DNA of 64,000 nucleotides from Carbonactinospora thermoautotrophica (GCF_001543895.1 NZ_JYIJ01000017.1:496001-560000); one strand, 5' to 3'; positions 37,271 through 45,362 are shown, counted from the stretch's first letter. Numbers and translations are program-made. The notes: generated from the sequence alone by a model not told the origin.

Positions 37271-38281
37271 GTGGCGTCCGAACGAACCCGGCGGCCCCGC
37301 ATGAGGTTGCTTCTGGCCCTGTGCACCACGGCCGTCGCGGCCAGCGTTCTCCTACCCGGATCCGTCCAGGCCCAGCCGGAACCGTCCCTGCAGGACGTGC
37401 AGCGGCAGGTCGAGGCCCTGTACGGGCAGGCTGAGGTCTCCACGGAGAAGTACAACGGCCTGCAGGAGAAGCTTCAAGAGAAGCAGAAGCAGCTCCAGCT
37501 GATCAACCAGCGCATCGCCCGGCAGCAGAAGAAGCTCGAGGAGATGCGCAAGACGATCGGGGCGATCGCGTCCGCGCAGTACCGCAACGGCGGCATGGAC
37601 ACGACGCTCCAGCTGCTTCTGGCCAACAACCCGCAGAAGTTCCTCGAGCAGGCCGCGAGCCTCGACCAGTTGACGCAGCAGCAGGCCGACCAGCTCCGCC
37701 GGATCGCAGCCTCACAGCAGCAGTTGAACAGCGACAAGCGGGCCGCGGCCCGGGAGATCGCCGAGATCGAGCAGCTGCGCAAGCAGATGGAGGCCCACAA
37801 GAACGAGATCGTGGGCAACCTGAACAAGGCGCAGCGGCTGCTCAACGGGCTCAAGGCCGAGCAGCGCCGCAAGCTCCAGGCCGCTGATCGCGGCGACGAC
37901 GTCAAGTACATCGGCGCGGCCAGCGGCGACGCCGCGATCGCGATCGAGTTCGCTCGGCGCCAGCTGGGCGAGCCGTACGAGTGGGGTGCGACCGGCCCGG
38001 ACTCGTGGGACTGCTCGGGTCTCACCATGAGGGCTTGGGAGCAGGCCGGGGTGGACATCCCGCGCACCTCCCAGGCCCAGTACGACGCGCTCCGTAAGGT
38101 GCCGCGCAGCCAGCTACGCCCCGGTGACCTGGTGTTCTTCGGATACAACGGGGAGGTCAGCCACGTCGGCATCTACGTCGGGAACGGGCGCATGATCCAT
38201 GCCACCCACCCGGGCAGCACCGTGCAGCTGGACCCGGTGGACAGCATGAACAAGCCGTACATCGGCGCCGCCCGCCCGTGA
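37271..38281 (+). CDS. secreted NlpC/P60 peptidoglycan hydrolase (RipA-like)
   Basis: A 336-aa exported endopeptidase. The Sec signal peptide is RMRLLLALCTTAVAASVLLPG, with cleavage likely after SVQAQ (about residue 35). A long coiled coil occupies about 40-205, as in RipA/CwlO-type hydrolases that dock on FtsEX. The NlpC/P60 domain has catalytic Cys248 (DSWDCSGLTMRAW), His298 (SHVGIYVGNG) and His310. GTG at 37271. Expression is probably set by the c-di-AMP riboswitch in its leader, linking second messenger and wall turnover, and a strong terminator follows. Confidence 0.93.
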   Translation: MASERTRRPRMRLLLALCTTAVAASVLLPGSVQAQPEPSLQDVQRQVEALYGQAEVSTEKYNGLQEKLQEKQKQLQLINQRIARQQKKLEEMRKTIGAIASAQYRNGGMDTTLQLLLANNPQKFLEQAASLDQLTQQQADQLRRIAASQQQLNSDKRAAAREIAEIEQLRKQMEAHKNEIVGNLNKAQRLLNGLKAEQRRKLQAADRGDDVKYIGAASGDAAIAIEFARRQLGEPYEWGATGPDSWDCSGLTMRAWEQAGVDIPRTSQAQYDALRKVPRSQLRPGDLVFFGYNGEVSHVGIYVGNGRMIHATHPGSTVQLDPVDSMNKPYIGAARP

Positions 38282-38300
38282 GGAGCTCGCCCGATCCGCT

Positions 38301-38345
38301 CTCGACGCCCCCGCGGAGCCACCGCGGGGGCGTCGAGGTTTTTCT
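38301..38345 (+). terminator. intrinsic terminator after the NlpC/P60 gene
   Basis: CTCGACGCCCCCGCGG (38301-38316), loop AGCCA, perfect 16-bp complement (38322-38337), then GGTTTTTCT... with five T. It is the most canonical Rho-independent terminator in the window. Confidence 0.93.
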
Positions 38346-38399
38346 CCGCTCCGCGCCGGTTCGAAAGCCGGAACTTGCGCAGCGAAGTCAAGCGAACGG

Positions 38400-38434
38400 T
38401 GACCAGTTGGTAGCACAAGTGCTACAGTCATGGT
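38400..38434 (+). promoter_or_regulatory. vapBC promoter with palindromic operator, probably leaderless
   Basis: A perfect palindrome GTAGCAC-AA-GTGCTAC (38410-38425) overlaps a -10-like TACAGT (38423-38428). A weak -35-like TGACCA (38400-38405) sits 17 bp upstream. The antitoxin ATG is only 7 bp after the -10 and has no ribosome site, so the mRNA is probably leaderless. The operator overlaps the core promoter, as expected for autoregulation by an antitoxin-toxin complex. Confidence 0.6.
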
Positions 38435-38701
38435 ATGGGTGAGCCAGCCGAGATCTCCGTGCGGGACCTGAGGAACCACGTGAGCGAGGTTCTTCGCCGG
38501 GTAGAGGCCGGCGAACGCCTCCGGGTGACCGTGGATCGCCGGCCGGTGGCCCAGATCATCCCCCTGCCACTGAAGCGGGAAGCGTTGCCGGTCGCCGAAT
38601 TCCTCCGCTGGCGGGAGCGGACAGGCGGTGCGGATCCCCAGCTCACCGACGAGCTTCGTGACGTGCTGGCCGACACGACCGACGATCTGGAGATCGGGTG
38701 A
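38435..38701 (+). CDS. antitoxin of Phd/YefM type (VapB partner)
   Basis: An 88-aa antitoxin. The N-terminal Phd/YefM DNA-binding fold is EISVRDLRNHVSEVLRRVEA, followed by GERLRVTVDRRPVAQIIP. The acidic C-terminus (DELRDVLADTTDDLEIG) would wrap and inhibit the toxin. The ATG at 38435 is likely used on a leaderless transcript. Its stop overlaps the toxin start (GTGA). It binds, by inference, the palindrome at 38410-38425. Confidence 0.88.
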   Translation: MGEPAEISVRDLRNHVSEVLRRVEAGERLRVTVDRRPVAQIIPLPLKREALPVAEFLRWRERTGGADPQLTDELRDVLADTTDDLEIG

Positions 38702-39078
38702 GGGCCCTCGCCGACACGAGCCTGTTCATCGGACGCGAACAGGACCGGCCGCTCAACGGGGACCTGCCCGAGGAACTCGTCGTGTCCGTCGTCACCGTGG
38801 GCGAGTTGCGGCTCGGCGTGCTCATGGCCGCCACCCTGGAGGCCCGGAGCAGGCGGCTGGAAACGCTGCGGCTCGTCGAGTCGCTGGAGCCGCTGCCCAT
38901 CGACGACCAGGTCGCCGCCGCATGGTCGAGGCTGGTCGCCGAGCTCAGGGCAGCGGGCAGGAAAGCCCCGATCAACGACACGTGGATCGCCGCCACCGCG
39001 CTCGCCCACGACCTTCCCGTCGCCACCCAGGACGCCGACTACGACCACATGCCCGGTCTCAAGGTCATCCGGCTATAA
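38698..39078 (+). CDS. vapC: PIN-domain toxin VapC
   Basis: A 126-aa PIN-domain ribonuclease. The acidic metal-binding residues are in RALADTSLFIG (Asp), SVVTVGELRLGVL (Glu), KAPINDTWIAATALAH (Asp) and VATQDADYDHM (Asp). VapC toxins cut tRNA or rRNA and stop growth when the antitoxin is degraded. GTG start overlaps the antitoxin stop by 4 bp. The intact catalytic set suggests an active toxin. Confidence 0.9.
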   Translation: MRALADTSLFIGREQDRPLNGDLPEELVVSVVTVGELRLGVLMAATLEARSRRLETLRLVESLEPLPIDDQVAAAWSRLVAELRAAGRKAPINDTWIAATALAHDLPVATQDADYDHMPGLKVIRL

Positions 39079-39230
39079 ATGTGCTGAGCCGAGGCTCACG
39101 GGCCGGGAGGATGGGGAGCCCGGAACATGGGACTGGCCGTCGGGTCCTGTCCAGCGTGGCGAAAGGCGCACGGGCTCGGGCGCGTCGTCGAGAGCCGCGC
39201 CGTGGGGCGGAGGGCTGGGCCGTCCGTTCC

Positions 39231-39972
39231 TCACTCCGGGAGGACCTGGAGGCCGAGTCCGGCTAGCAGCGTGTTCGCCTGGGCGACCGAGATGATCGCG
39301 CCCTTGAGGTTGGGGGTGTCGTTGAGGCTGATGTCGCCGAGGTCCGCGCCGCGCAGGTCGGCACCGGTGAACTTCGCTCCGCGCAGGTTCGCGCCGTGGA
39401 GGCTGCATTCGTCGAAGATCGCGTTGGTGAAGTTGGCTCCGCCGAGGTCGGCGCCGCTGAAGTTGAGCCGCCCGAGGCGTCGGCCGGAGAAGTCCAGCCC
39501 GGGAGGATGGCCATCTTCAGCAGGCAGCGGGCGAACTCGTAGCCGATGCCTCGGACCTTGGTGAAGGCCGCTCCGGTGAGCCGGCAGTCGAGGAAGCGGC
39601 AGCCGCTGATCACCGCGCCGCCCCAGCGGGAGTTCGCCAGGTCGATGCCGCGGAAGGTCGCGTCTTCGGCTTCGGCGTCTGTCAGGACGAGGAACGATGC
39701 CGACCGCCGACCCGGGTGGTCTCGTCGAGGAACGCCCCGGTGAGGTCGGCGTGGGCGAGCCTGCAGTCCTCGAACTTCGCGGCGCGCAGATTGACGCCCC
39801 GCAGATTGGCCTCGGTGAAGTCGCATCGGCAGAAGACGTAGGGCTCCTCGCCAGGGTCGCCGACGAGCTTGCGCAGGTCCATCCCGGAGAAGTCGGTGTC
39901 CTCGATCTCACGCTCGTGGCGCAGCAACTCCTCGGGCGTGCGGGTTCCGGGGTGGTCGGGCAGTGCGTCCAC
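39231..39972 (-). pseudogene. pentapeptide-repeat protein gene broken by two frameshifts
   Basis: Three consecutive stretches in three different frames together make one pentapeptide-repeat protein of about 245 residues. The first (39972 to about 39705) has DTDFSGMDLRKLV and DFTEANLRGVNLRAAKFEDC. The second (about 39710-39505) has EDATFRGIDLANSRWGGAVI and TGAAFTKVRGIGYEFARCLL. The third (about 39505-39231) has LDFSGRRLGRLNFSGADLGG and LRGAKFTGADLRGADLGD. The frameshifts near 39705 and 39505 disable translation unless they are sequencing errors. Such proteins form right-handed beta-helices; some protect DNA gyrase. Confidence 0.75.
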
Positions 39973-40010
39973 GGGGTCCCCTTCTGGCGGATGGCGAGTC
40001 TGTGATCAAC

Positions 40011-40457
40011 CTACGGCCTCGTGAGCGCTGACAGCTCGTCAGCCGCCTCCCGACGCCACTGATCGTCCCGGCGCATATAGTCCAGCAGCGAAGCAGCTCG
40101 CACGCGTCGGTGCTTGCCGACCATTCGATACTCGATCTCACCCGCCTCGAGAAGGCCGATGAGGTATGGGCGCGAAACGTTGAGCAGGTCAGCGGCCTGC
40201 TGGGTGGTCAGCTCGGCGTGAGTCGGCACCACGGAGACGCCGTGCCCGGCCGCCATGTAGGCGAGGATCCGCGCGAGCAGTTCGACGGCGCCACGCGGCA
40301 CCACCAGCTCTTCCCCGTCCTCCTCGACCACGAGCCGAACCTTCTCCCGCCCCTCCGGGTGTCGTGCGAGGTAGGCGCGAACATGGTCCAGGGCCGCGTC
40401 AGCCGTCGAGATGTCATCCTTGTCCGGCTCGACGGACTCGATAGCCAATAGCGTCAT
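40011..40457 (-). CDS. excisionase-type HTH protein, orphan antitoxin-like regulator
   Basis: A 148-aa protein. The C-terminal half is an excisionase-family winged helix (LTTQQAADLLNVSRPYLIGL, then EIEYRMVGKHRRVRAASLLDYM). The N-terminal half resembles the dimerising part of the same antitoxin family (VRLVVEEDGEELVVPRGAVELL). Members usually precede a PIN-domain toxin on the same strand, but here the pentapeptide pseudogene follows and no PIN gene is seen, so it appears to be an orphan. ATG at 40457 with GGGGAGGAG. 9-bp repeats upstream may be its operator. Confidence 0.8.
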   Translation of the reverse strand: MTLLAIESVEPDKDDISTADAALDHVRAYLARHPEGREKVRLVVEEDGEELVVPRGAVELLARILAYMAAGHGVSVVPTHAELTTQQAADLLNVSRPYLIGLLEAGEIEYRMVGKHRRVRAASLLDYMRRDDQWRREAADELSALTRP

Positions 40458-40493
40458 GAGGGATACTCCTCCCCGCGCTGAACCTCCAGTATC

Positions 40494-40529
40494 CGCAACA
40501 TTCGAACCAATCGCAATATTCGCAACGAG
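40494..40529. promoter_or_regulatory. four 9-bp direct repeats in the promoter of the excisionase-type gene
   Basis: CGCAACATT, CGAACCAAT, CGCAATATT and CGCAACGAG follow one another without gaps, 37-72 bp upstream of the start at 40457. Head-to-tail short repeats are the usual target of Xis-type winged helices, so autoregulation is inferred. The rest of the 298-bp gap to 40755 shows no gene. Confidence 0.5.
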
Positions 40530-40755
40530 CTGCTATGAGCTGTGGCTGGACAGCCCAGAACGGCGGCGAGCCCGAAACCACGGGACCGGCTCGAGCCCAG
40601 GCGGCTGCTGTGAGCCTCACCTGGCCCCCACGCTCCGTACGCCCATGACGGCGCGAGCACACCGAGAGCACAAGGCGGGTGCGAGCGTGTAGGTGGTACC
40701 GAGGGCCACCGGCAGGCGTGGTGGCGGTGGCCCTCGGGCTTGTCCAGGGGACTGG

Positions 40756-41505
40756 TCATTTGGTGGCTATCACGTAGAGGCTCCCCCATGCCCGTTTCGG
40801 GTTGGCGATGGCTGGGTCGAAGGTCCACGGCTCGACGCGGCTGAACCGGGCCTCGATGAAGAGGTTGACGAGCTTGTCGTAGTCATAAGCCCAGTAGTGC
40901 GGGCTGTACTTGGCGCTGTCGTCCTGGTCGCGGAAGACGTAGTTGACCAGGTCGAGGTAGGTGTTGAAGTCGTCCAGGCAATCACGGTTGGCGTACCAGC
41001 GGCTCAGCATCTCGGCGAACAGCTCTTGGTCGCCGTTGAGGTAGCCGCGCAGTACGAACCTGGCGTCGGGAACGCCAGTCACGACCTGGCCTTCTGGCGC
41101 GAGGATGCGGTGAACCTCGCGGGCGAAGAGCTTGGCTGAGCGCGGGTAGTCGATGTGCTCCAGGAAGTGTTCAGAGAAGACGAACTCGGCTGTGCCGTCA
41201 GCCAGCGGGATGCCCTCGCGTACGTCCCAGATGAGGTCGGCGGGCGGTACGAGGTCGATGTTGAGGAATCCAGCGATGCGGTGGTTGCCGCCGCCGATCT
41301 GAATCCGACTCGTAGCCAGGTCAGTGACTCCGTGCGGATACTGACGTCGGCTCGTCCAGTGGTTCTTGTACAGCTCGATTTCCTTCAGGGCGGCACGGAA
41401 TGTGCGCGCGAGCCCATGAGTGATCGCCGGTGAGGCGAGGGCCGAGACCAACTGCCGCCGGATCTTGTCCACCTGTGCCGGGCTGAGGCTGTCAGTGTCG
41501 CGCAT
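40756..41505 (-). CDS. SAM-dependent methyltransferase (type 11 family)
   Basis: A 249-aa class I methyltransferase. SAM-site elements are IQIGGGNHRIAGFLNIDLV (about residue 75), the acidic DLIWDVREGIPLADGTAEFV and the SEHFLEHIDYPRSAKLFARE post-motif, as in enzymes with the pattern LNLGSG...GWINVDL. The first 65 residues are helical. The substrate is unknown. ATG at 41505 with GGAGAAGGTG; an extension to 41604 reads into the previous gene. It is the last gene of a four-gene minus-strand cassette, 34 bp after the 484-aa unknown. Confidence 0.85.
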   Translation of the reverse strand: MRDTDSLSPAQVDKIRRQLVSALASPAITHGLARTFRAALKEIELYKNHWTSRRQYPHGVTDLATSRIQIGGGNHRIAGFLNIDLVPPADLIWDVREGIPLADGTAEFVFSEHFLEHIDYPRSAKLFAREVHRILAPEGQVVTGVPDARFVLRGYLNGDQELFAEMLSRWYANRDCLDDFNTYLDLVNYVFRDQDDSAKYSPHYWAYDYDKLVNLFIEARFSRVEPWTFDPAIANPKRAWGSLYVIATK

Positions 41506-41539
41506 TGGGTACACCTTCTCCCTCCAAGCGGCGGTCTTT

Positions 41540-42994
41540 TCAGGAGTCGAGTCCCGCGCTGGCTGGGCGCTCGCCCGCTGGCCGCTGTCCGGGGATGCCT
41601 GCACCGTGGTTCATCGCTGACTCTGGGTTCCACCTGTTGTTGCGCATGAGGGTGTACTTGATGTCCACCAGACGCGGCGCGATCGTGAGGTCCAACGGCT
41701 CGACGGGGCGCAGGACGCCGGGGCCGGTCAGCTCAGCGCGGAAGATCCTGTAGTCCAGGTTGGGGTAGGCCGGGTTGATGCCGACCTCTCCCTTGGGGAT
41801 CGTGCCGTTGAATGGTGTGACGATGTCCATGTGGTTCCAGTAGTTCCACGCCTGAAGGGCCTTGTACTGATCGAAGTAGAAGTAGAAGTCTGGGTAGCGT
41901 CCGAACGTTCGCAATTCCCGATGGATCAGGTGGCCGATCAGGGGGGCGACTCGCTTGCGCAGCTCGTCGAACTCCCAACGCGTGCGGTGCCAGTCGTCCG
42001 GGCTCGCGTACGGGGAGAAGAGGCGAGCATGGACCAGGAAGCACAGCCGTTCAACCAGGTAGCGCATCGCATGGTCAGGATCGAGGGTGTCGTCCACTTG
42101 ACGTAGCAGGCAGGCGAGGCCCTTGGGGGAAGGACGGAACTTGGTGAGGTCGAACCTGCCCGCCATACCGGGAAAGGCGGCGAACAGCATCTCCTTGTAG
42201 AGCCAGTTGTTCATCTCCCCGGCGTCTTTCAGGCGCTGGGTGCGCTCGGTGGTCGAGTGCAGCATCAGGTACTCGGCCAGCGTCTCGAAATATAGGTAGC
42301 CCAGGATCGGCAATCGTCCGATCGTTTCGTCGAGCACACGCAGGAATGTCTCAGCGGGCACGTCGGCCTGGTCGTGGGAGATGGCGGTGGACAGGGCGAG
42401 GAACGCTGTGGAGTTTTTCACTCGACTGACGATGGTCTCGCGTAGCCGGTGCCGCTCGGCCTTGGACAGCAGGTATTCCAGATGCAGGAAGATCTGTAAG
42501 TGGATCTCGCCGAGTCGCAGGTAGTCGATGCCAGCCAGGCCCCTGTAGGCGTCGGGGGGCAGGTTGATCTCCACGATGAGCGGTGTGGGCGGACCTGCCA
42601 GGTTGCCGATCTTTTTGACGAACGCGGGAGCTTCTTTGGTCAGGACATACTCGCCGAGATTGTGCATTCGGTAGCCGTCGCCCTCGGACGTGAGCGGCGA
42701 GCAGTAGACGCTGCCGACCAGGCAGCCGCCCGAGGGGTAGAGCACTCCGTGCTCGTTGATCTGCTCCAACGCGTGCGTCACATGTAACAGATGGAGCCTT
42801 GTTCCCCTCGTCAGCGCGTCGAACAGACTGTTGCGCACCAGCAACTCCCCGTTCGGTGTCTCATGAACCAGTCGCTGCCACCACTGCGCTGTTTGCTCGG
42901 CCAACGGATCCTCACCGGTCCGTGGCTGGCCCAAAGGGTGAAAGAAAACGTGCGCGTCAGCCCACTCGTGGTAGAAGTCCGGGAAGTCGATCAC
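41540..42994 (-). CDS. unrecognised 484-aa protein of the cyclase/HD/methyltransferase cassette
   Basis: I do not recognise this family. It is soluble and lacks a signal peptide. The segment LHLLHVTHALEQINEHGVLYP (about 67-87), then GGCLVGSVYCSPL and a later Tyr-Val/Glu-containing stretch, recalls the start of ADP-ribosyltransferase-like or RNA 2'-phosphotransferase-like folds (H-T ... I...G), but that is weak. The middle is all-helical (IFLHLEYLLSKAERHRLRET), and the C-terminus is aromatic-rich (YPDFYFYFDQYKALQAWNYW). GTG start overlaps the HD gene stop by 4 bp, so the two products are made together. Confidence 0.8.
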   Translation of the reverse strand: MIDFPDFYHEWADAHVFFHPLGQPRTGEDPLAEQTAQWWQRLVHETPNGELLVRNSLFDALTRGTRLHLLHVTHALEQINEHGVLYPSGGCLVGSVYCSPLTSEGDGYRMHNLGEYVLTKEAPAFVKKIGNLAGPPTPLIVEINLPPDAYRGLAGIDYLRLGEIHLQIFLHLEYLLSKAERHRLRETIVSRVKNSTAFLALSTAISHDQADVPAETFLRVLDETIGRLPILGYLYFETLAEYLMLHSTTERTQRLKDAGEMNNWLYKEMLFAAFPGMAGRFDLTKFRPSPKGLACLLRQVDDTLDPDHAMRYLVERLCFLVHARLFSPYASPDDWHRTRWEFDELRKRVAPLIGHLIHRELRTFGRYPDFYFYFDQYKALQAWNYWNHMDIVTPFNGTIPKGEVGINPAYPNLDYRIFRAELTGPGVLRPVEPLDLTIAPRLVDIKYTLMRNNRWNPESAMNHGAGIPGQRPAGERPASAGLDS

Positions 42995-43767
42995 ACAAGC
43001 CCCCGATCGGTCAGAGCGGTGATGACGCTCTCCGTGCTGCCTATCCCTGCGGCATACGCGGATTCGGATCGCACAACGAGATCGAAGGCGAACTCCTTGA
43101 GCCGATCAGGGGCCACGACTCGGACGAAGCGGTCGTCCGGCCACCACTTCAGCTTAGGCAGCCGGTAGCGATCCAGGGCGTCAGCGGTCTTCAGCAGGTC
43201 GCTGACGGTGCGCGCCGTTGCATGGTCGGTCTCATCCACGGGCGTGAACTCGGCGTACGGGATCTCATGCAGCCGTATCGCAACGGCAGCCTGCCGAATC
43301 CGCTCGGGTTGATTGTTCGGCAGTCCGAAGTGTTCTAGGACCATCGCGGCGCTACGCAGGAGCCAGCGCGCCCCTCGCTCCCCGTGGCCTCGATCATCTT
43401 GGTCGTGCTCTCGGCGACAGTCGTGGACCGCCGCCGCCACGATCAACGTGACCGTTTCCTCAGTGCCCAGCTTGCGGGTCTCGGCCAGGAGTGCGGCGAG
43501 GGCGGCGGTGCGCATCGCATGCCGTACTCCGTGGATGGAGTCGGCCAGCCGAGGCTCCGCGTACCACGTGAGCGGAAGGCCGGTGAGCGGCAGTAGCCGA
43601 CGAGCAAACGGACGCAGGGCAGGAAGCTCAGGATCGCGGGCGGTTCGAAAGCTGGGGCGGTGCGCGGTGATCCAGCCCACCGTTGTCGCATCCATGTACT
43701 GGTGGCGGGGAAGCTGCTTGCGTTCGGCTAAGGCGACCAGGCTGTCGCCAGGCACAGTGGTACTCAT
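42991..43767 (-). CDS. HD-domain phosphohydrolase-like protein
   Basis: A 258-aa protein with an HD-type metal site: SIHGVRHAMRTAALAALLAE supplies the first His, AAAVHDCRREHDQDDRGHGE the HD pair and a further His, and HEIPYAEF the next His. HD enzymes hydrolyse nucleotides or cyclic nucleotides. The upstream neighbour is a (truncated) class IV adenylate cyclase/CYTH gene, so a linked synthesis/breakdown function is conceivable. ATG at 43767 after GTAGGAACG; stop overlaps the next gene (GTGA). Confidence 0.8.
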   Translation of the reverse strand: MSTTVPGDSLVALAERKQLPRHQYMDATTVGWITAHRPSFRTARDPELPALRPFARRLLPLTGLPLTWYAEPRLADSIHGVRHAMRTAALAALLAETRKLGTEETVTLIVAAAVHDCRREHDQDDRGHGERGARWLLRSAAMVLEHFGLPNNQPERIRQAAVAIRLHEIPYAEFTPVDETDHATARTVSDLLKTADALDRYRLPKLKWWPDDRFVRVVAPDRLKEFAFDLVVRSESAYAAGIGSTESVITALTDRGLV

Positions 43768-43835
43768 CGTTCCTACCCCCCGGTGATTGACGACCATGGG
43801 ATGTGAGGACGCGGCTCTGTCCGGCCGCACTCCGG

Positions 43836-44294
43836 CTACTTGGCGGCCTGTGCTTCCTCGAAGGCGCGCGTGAACTCCTTCAACTCCTGCTCGGTCATCA
43901 GACGCACACCCAGCTCGTCGGCCACGCGCTGGATCCGTTCAGTCGCCGCCGCAGCTTCGGTCGCCTCGCTCTCCACCAGCACCTCGAACTCGGCGTGGTG
44001 TCCCCACGCCTCGCTCCATTTCACCGCGATCTCGACATCGCGGTACCGGAAATTGCGGCGCTGGTTGAATGCCCGGTGCATCGTTTCCTCGAACCCGAGC
44101 GCGTTGAAGATCTGTACCGCCTTCTCCACATCATCGAGGGCGATCGGAATCTCGATCTCGGGGAAGGCTGTGCCCTGCCCGATCCGGTTGGTCTTCAGCG
44201 AGATCTTCCCGGTGCCGGCGGTGATGCCCTTGACGACCTTGAGCAGCATCTCGGGCAGCACGTAGAAGTAGATGTCCCTATCGTCCGCGCCTAG
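43836..44294 (-). pseudogene. class IV adenylate cyclase / CYTH-domain gene, 5' end removed by IS481
   Basis: The remaining 152 codons begin at the IS border (LGADDRDIYFYVLPEMLLK) and continue with TGKISLKTNRIGQG, FPEIEIPIALDDVEKAVQIF, FRYRDVEIAVKWSEAWGHHAEFE and a C-terminal helix. This is the CYTH fold of CyaB-type cyclases or thiamine-triphosphatase-like enzymes, but the N-terminal strand with the ExExK motif is missing. Without the start codon and catalytic strand the gene is dead. It was the first gene of the minus-strand cassette, so the promoter of the whole group has probably been lost too. Confidence 0.8.
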
Positions 44295-45358
44295 GTGTGC
44301 TGTCCCGGGACGTTGGTGACAGCGGCGTGTCGGTCTTGAAATGAGGTGGACCTCCCGGGCAGGTGTGGTGCTGCCACGCAATCACACCAAGCGTTCGGGA
44401 GGTCCTCGATGCCCCACCGTAACGCACCCTTGTCCGAGACCGGGCGTCTTCGGCTGGCCCGCTGCGTGGTCGAGGACGGGTGGCCGCTGCGGGCCGCGGC
44501 CGAGCGGTTCGGGGTGTCCCACACCACCGCCAAGCGATGGGCCGACCGGTACCGCCAGCAGGGCGCGGCGGGCATGGTCGACCGGCCCAGCCGCCCGCAC
44601 CGCTCCCCGACGCGCACACCAGCGGAGGTGGAAGAACGGATCGTGGCGTTGCGGCGGGCGCACAAGATCGGGCCGGTGCGGATCGCCGCCCGGGTCGGGG
44701 TGGCACCCTCCACGGTGCACCGGGTGCTGGTGCGCCGGGGGCTGCCCCGCCTGGACTGCTGCGACCGGGCCACCGGGGAGCCGATCCGCCGCTACGAACG
44801 CCGCGCACCCGGGGAGCTGGTGCACGTGGACGTGAAGAAGCTCGCCCGGATCCCCGACGGGGGCGGGCACCGGGTGCTGGGCCGGGCCGAGGGCCGCAAG
44901 AACCGTGGCGGGTACGGCTACGCCTTCATCCACACCGCGCTCGACGATTACTCCCGGCTGGCCTACTCGGAGATCCTCACCGATGAGAAAGCCGGCACCT
45001 GCGCAGGCTTCCTCACCCGCGCGGTGGCCTGGTTCGCCGCCCACGGGGTGACCGTGGAGCGGGTGTTGACCGACAACGCCTGGGCCTACACCAAGACCAC
45101 CTGGCGCACCACCTGCGCCCGGCTGGGTATCCGCCCGGACTACACCCGCCCGTGGCGGCCGCAGACCAACGGCAAGGTGGAACGCTTCCACCGCACCCTG
45201 GCCGAGGAATGGGCCTACCACCAGCCCTACCCCTCCGAGGCCGCCCGCCGCGCGGTGTTCGGTGACTGGCTGGACTGGTACAACTACCACCGGCCCCACA
45301 CCGCCCTCGGCGGCCACCCACCCGCCACCCGCGTCACCAACCTGTCCGAACAACACAC
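44295..45358 (+). mobile_element. IS481-family insertion sequence
   Basis: A 1064-bp element with imperfect terminal repeats: left end GTGTGCTGTCCCGGGACGTT, right end (inverse) GTGTGTTGTTCGGACAGGTT, both continuing GGTGAC. It is bordered by CTAG (44291-44294) on the left and TTAG (45359-45362) on the right. IS481 elements prefer CTAG sites; the unequal borders argue against a simple insertion with target duplication. One transposase gene fills the element. It separates two 5'-truncated divergent genes. Confidence 0.85.
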
Positions 45359-45362
45359 TTAG
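44409..45362 (+). CDS. IS481 family transposase (DDE type)
   Basis: A 317-aa integrase-core transposase. An N-terminal helix-turn-helix (RAAAERFGVSHTTAKRWADR) and a second HTH (IAARVGVAPSTVHRVLVRRG) are followed by the catalytic core with Asp141 (LVHVDVKKLARI), Asp222 (ERVLTDNAWAY) and Glu258 (TNGKVERFHRTL), and the tail WYNYHRPHTALGGHPPA. All three acidic residues are present. ATG at 44409 after GGGAGG. The stop TAG lies in the TTAG border sequence, so the terminal codon is supplied by the target DNA. Confidence 0.93.
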   Translation: MPHRNAPLSETGRLRLARCVVEDGWPLRAAAERFGVSHTTAKRWADRYRQQGAAGMVDRPSRPHRSPTRTPAEVEERIVALRRAHKIGPVRIAARVGVAPSTVHRVLVRRGLPRLDCCDRATGEPIRRYERRAPGELVHVDVKKLARIPDGGGHRVLGRAEGRKNRGGYGYAFIHTALDDYSRLAYSEILTDEKAGTCAGFLTRAVAWFAAHGVTVERVLTDNAWAYTKTTWRTTCARLGIRPDYTRPWRPQTNGKVERFHRTLAEEWAYHQPYPSEAARRAVFGDWLDWYNYHRPHTALGGHPPATRVTNLSEQHT

